DNA from: an uncultured Actinomycetes bacterium
GTDB lineage: Bacteria > Actinomycetota > Actinomycetes > Nanopelagicales > Nanopelagicaceae
DNA length: 64,000 bases
Direction: 5' to 3'
Assembly: GCA_903843225.1 (NCBI GenBank)
Contig: CAIMOX010000038.1
Location: forward strand, 62,001 to 126,000
In this document: positions 62,151 through 64,000 of the stretch, one piece after another
Numbering within the stretch: position 1 is the first letter of the stretch
Layout: each line of letters starts with the position of its first letter
The notes under the pieces: model-generated
What the model saw: only the letters and a program-made list of their open reading frames with translations
Told to the model about the DNA's origin: nothing
Databases searched by the model: none
Made by a program: the position numbers and the translations under genes

Positions 62151-63649
62151 GGTTTTTTGAGAGGGCTCTTTGCGAAGGCCTTTTGAATGGCAGCCAACGC
62201 CGCGGCTTTGGTTGCCGCACTCTTCGCTAAACGCTCATTTTTGATCGCTAAGTTTTTAGCCTCGACTTCTGCATTAAATTGCGTGACTAGATCTGCGATT
62301 TTATCTGGGGTGTTTCGAAGTTCAGGAGAAACCGCAGTGAACTTTGAAGCGAAATCTCTAAGATCTCGAGCGGATACGGAAGTTATGCCAAGGGTTTTAA
62401 GGGTGGAGCTAATCTGCGCAGGTACCGCCACCGTCATGGTAGATAGCGCCACAACCTTGTTTGCGACAACTACCACTTGCTTAATCTCATCAATAGAGAG
62501 CGATGCAGTGTCCTTCTTCGCTAGCAAAGCGTTGAGAGCTACGAGGTTTGTATTGGTAACTGTGGTGACCCCGAGCGTGTGATAGAGAGCAGGGGTAAGA
62601 AGATCAGCTCGACGATCTGGGTCCTTGAGCGCTACCGCTAATGATTCATTCGCCTCAGCTACTTGAGCGATTCGCTTCACTTCTGCGGCCTTCGCAGCAA
62701 CTTCATTGGCTTGTTGTGCAGCTGCGGCCTGTGCAGCTGCGGCCTGTGCAGAAGCGGCCTGAACATTTCCATCCGGGCTGCTCAGCACAGAATCTGAAGA
62801 ATTTTTATCTTTAGTACCCACCACACTTTGCTGCTGAGGATTACCTTCACCACCAGAAGACGTCACCGGCTGGGAATCATTTGTTGGAACGTCATAATTA
62901 ATAATCAAATCGTGGCCGACCGATCCCCAGGTCGCATTTGCAACAGTGACAATGAAACTTCCGTGATCGCCAGGGGCAAAACTGCCCACGGGAAGTCCAT
63001 AGGGTCCAGTGCAGCTAACTCCAAGTGGGGTGCCAGTAGAGCAACTAAAGGTTGGTTGCCCCGTTACATTCGTTAAATATGAGCCAACCGCCTGATAAAA
63101 ATCGTTATCTATGACGACACTTGAGGTGATCGGGTAGGTTCCTGGTGTCTGCAAAAGTTTCCAGTGAATCGTTTTAGTGATGACCGCCGGAGTGGTGCCT
63201 GCATCAGTAGCAATTACGGAGAAGGAGTACGAGCCCGGCGATATATCAGCACTTCCAAAAATTACCCCATCACAACCGATATTGAGAGTCGCGGGCAAAC
63301 CGACGGTAGCCCAGTTGTAATAAGCGCCAATATGTGGCGTCCAGACGGCACAAAGTCCATCGGGCTGAATAATTGTTATTGGTGTGATTGTGGTGGCGAT
63401 CTTTCCTGGCTCAGCCGACAACTGTTCGGCAGTTCTTGTCTCTGATGGTTTTTGCACTCCACCAGTGACGTGAACTTCAAATGTCTGGTTTGAGTGATCG
63501 GTCGTTACAAATTCGTCCCCCGGAGTAACGAAGGCGAAAGGTTCGGTGGCGTGAGCGGCTAGGCCATTGATAGTGCCTGAAGAGAGAGCGAAAAGTGAGC
63601 CGAATAGAAGGCTGAGGCAGAGCAGTTTGGCGAGACGAGATGCTCTCAC
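62147..63649 (-). CDS. Secreted protein, unrecognised, with Ala/Gln repeat
   Basis: About 500 residues. An N-terminal signal peptide (AKLLCLSLLFGSLFALSSGT) precedes a long beta-rich region with a putative-Ig-like flavour (TTIIQ, GSYSFSVIATDAGTTPAVIT, DHGSFIVTVANATWGSVGHD), then an Ala/Gln/Glu-rich low-complexity segment (about 302-330) and a helical, Ala/Lys-rich C-terminus (RLAKSAATKAAALAAIQKAF). I do not recognise the family. The start is a GTG at 63649 or at 63685. Confidence 0.65.
   Translation of the reverse strand: MRASRLAKLLCLSLLFGSLFALSSGTINGLAAHATEPFAFVTPGDEFVTTDHSNQTFEVHVTGGVQKPSETRTAEQLSAEPGKIATTITPITIIQPDGLCAVWTPHIGAYYNWATVGLPATLNIGCDGVIFGSADISPGSYSFSVIATDAGTTPAVITKTIHWKLLQTPGTYPITSSVVIDNDFYQAVGSYLTNVTGQPTFSCSTGTPLGVSCTGPYGLPVGSFAPGDHGSFIVTVANATWGSVGHDLIINYDVPTNDSQPVTSSGGEGNPQQQSVVGTKDKNSSDSVLSSPDGNVQAASAQAAAAQAAAAQQANEVAAKAAEVKRIAQVAEANESLAVALKDPDRRADLLTPALYHTLGVTTVTNTNLVALNALLAKKDTASLSIDEIKQVVVVANKVVALSTMTVAVPAQISSTLKTLGITSVSARDLRDFASKFTAVSPELRNTPDKIADLVTQFNAEVEAKNLAIKNERLAKSAATKAAALAAIQKAFAKSPLKKP
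62715..62759 (-). repeat. 15-bp tandem repeat inside the secreted-protein gene
   Basis: Three tandem copies of a 15-base unit (TGTGCAGCTGCGGCC on the plus strand). Two are identical and the third has two changes. They encode the Ala/Gln-rich stretch QAAAAQAAAAQ. Slippage could vary the copy number. Confidence 0.85.
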
Positions 63650-63700
63650 GGTGCCCCCATTCCCTCGAAGGGAGAAGGATATCACCCGCCCATCTAACCC

Positions 63701-64000
63701 TTACTGACCCTCCGCGGTGAACTGAGCATCTAAACGCTTCAGCGAATCCTTGATGATCTTCGCATCGGATGTACGCCAAAATGGTGGCATCGAGTTCAAG
63801 AGGATTGAGCCATAACGCTTTGTTGTGATTCTCGAATCCAAGATCGCCACAACTCCACGGTCATCGATCGATCGAATCAGACGGCCTGTTCCCTGAGCAA
63901 GAAGTAGCGCAGCCCTTGGCAGTGAGACCTGCATAAAGCCACTACCGCCAGCCTCATCAGCTTCGGCGGCGCGAGCTGCCATTACTGGTTCATCAGGACG
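63701..64000 (-). CDS. DinG-like ATP-dependent helicase, C-terminal end only
   Basis: The last 99 codons of a gene that begins beyond the window: RPDEPVMAARAAEADEAGG through FMQVSLPRAALLLAQGTGRL, IRSIDDRGVVAILDSRITTK, RYGSILLNSMPPFWRTSD. Helicase motif VI (QGTGRLIRS) and DSR are typical of the DinG/XPD-like superfamily 2 helicases found in Actinobacteria. Domain content upstream cannot be seen. Confidence 0.82.
   Translation of the reverse strand, partial: RPDEPVMAARAAEADEAGGSGFMQVSLPRAALLLAQGTGRLIRSIDDRGVVAILDSRITTKRYGSILLNSMPPFWRTSDAKIIKDSLKRLDAQFTAEGQ

Overview
The window looks like chromosome from a small-genome actinobacterium of moderate GC. This is inferred from gene content and order; I could run no searches. 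Evidence for Actinobacteria: an HU protein with a basic C-terminal tail, an IclR regulator divergent from leuCD as in the NdgR/LtbR arrangement, a DUF4192 protein, a long-type leuA, fabD-fabH-acpP-fabF, the order etfB-etfA-cysteine desulfurase-mnmA-ligA, and many start codons that appear leaderless. Short intergenic gaps, frequent ATGA overlaps, katG and compacted proteins would suit a streamlined freshwater lineage such as acI/Nanopelagicales, but that placement is uncertain.

Layout. 1-3.4 kb: 5' part of hupB, leuCD and its divergent IclR regulator. 3.4-3.6 kb: tRNA-Glu and tRNA-Gln. 3.8-4.9 kb: a PaiB-like flavin-binding protein and a frameshifted small gene. 4.9-15.5 kb: a long minus-strand run, in transcription order lepA, hemW, hrcA, dnaJ, rsmE, HIT, phoH, ybeY, corC-like, FAH-family, gltX. 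15.5-23.2 kb: rpsT, holA, comEC, comEA, leuS, an SDR and tRNA-Ala. 23.2-31.0 kb: etfBA, cysteine desulfurase, mnmA, ligA, a 44-residue membrane protein, nadD, rsfS and a histidine phosphatase. 31.1-37.9 kb: plus-strand genes for two glycosyltransferases and an SGNH hydrolase, then the FAS II genes. 37.9-42.9 kb: a SIMPL protein, cold-shock protein, M23-like protein, tRNA-Met, alpha/beta hydrolase, a 10-bp tandem repeat and katG. 42.9-46.8 kb: a DnaX-tail-like small protein, GH25 lysozyme, galE, an ACT protein, a DoxX-Rieske fusion and tRNA-Asn. 46.8-53.2 kb: dnaG, dgt, a SanA-like protein, dusB and glyS. 53.2-64 kb: a BenE-type transporter, uppS, recO, leuA, an M3 peptidase, DUF4192, a PKD protein, a NUDIX hydrolase, a secreted repeat protein and the 3' end of a DinG-like helicase.

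Most genes are housekeeping: translation (gltX, leuS, glyS, five tRNAs, rpsT, lepA, rsmE, dusB, mnmA), replication and repair (dnaG, holA, ligA, recO, dgt), fatty acid and cell-envelope synthesis (fab genes, uppS, galE, glycosyltransferases), leucine synthesis (leuA, leuCD) and stress response (katG, hrcA-dnaJ, csp). I see no IS element, phage, CRISPR array, rRNA or obvious defence island. No gene-free stretch exceeds 300 bases apart from 3332-3772, which holds the two tRNAs.

The more unusual points are an apparently start-codon-less nadD (likely AUC start), an HrcA about 100 residues short, a nine-unit 10-bp repeat after katG, a perfect 14-bp palindrome over the etfBA promoter, a hydrolase whose frame runs antisense through a tRNA, a tRNA-Asn lacking T54, and a -10 hexamer at a fixed 6-7 nt spacing from many start codons. 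I found no clear undescribed multi-gene system.
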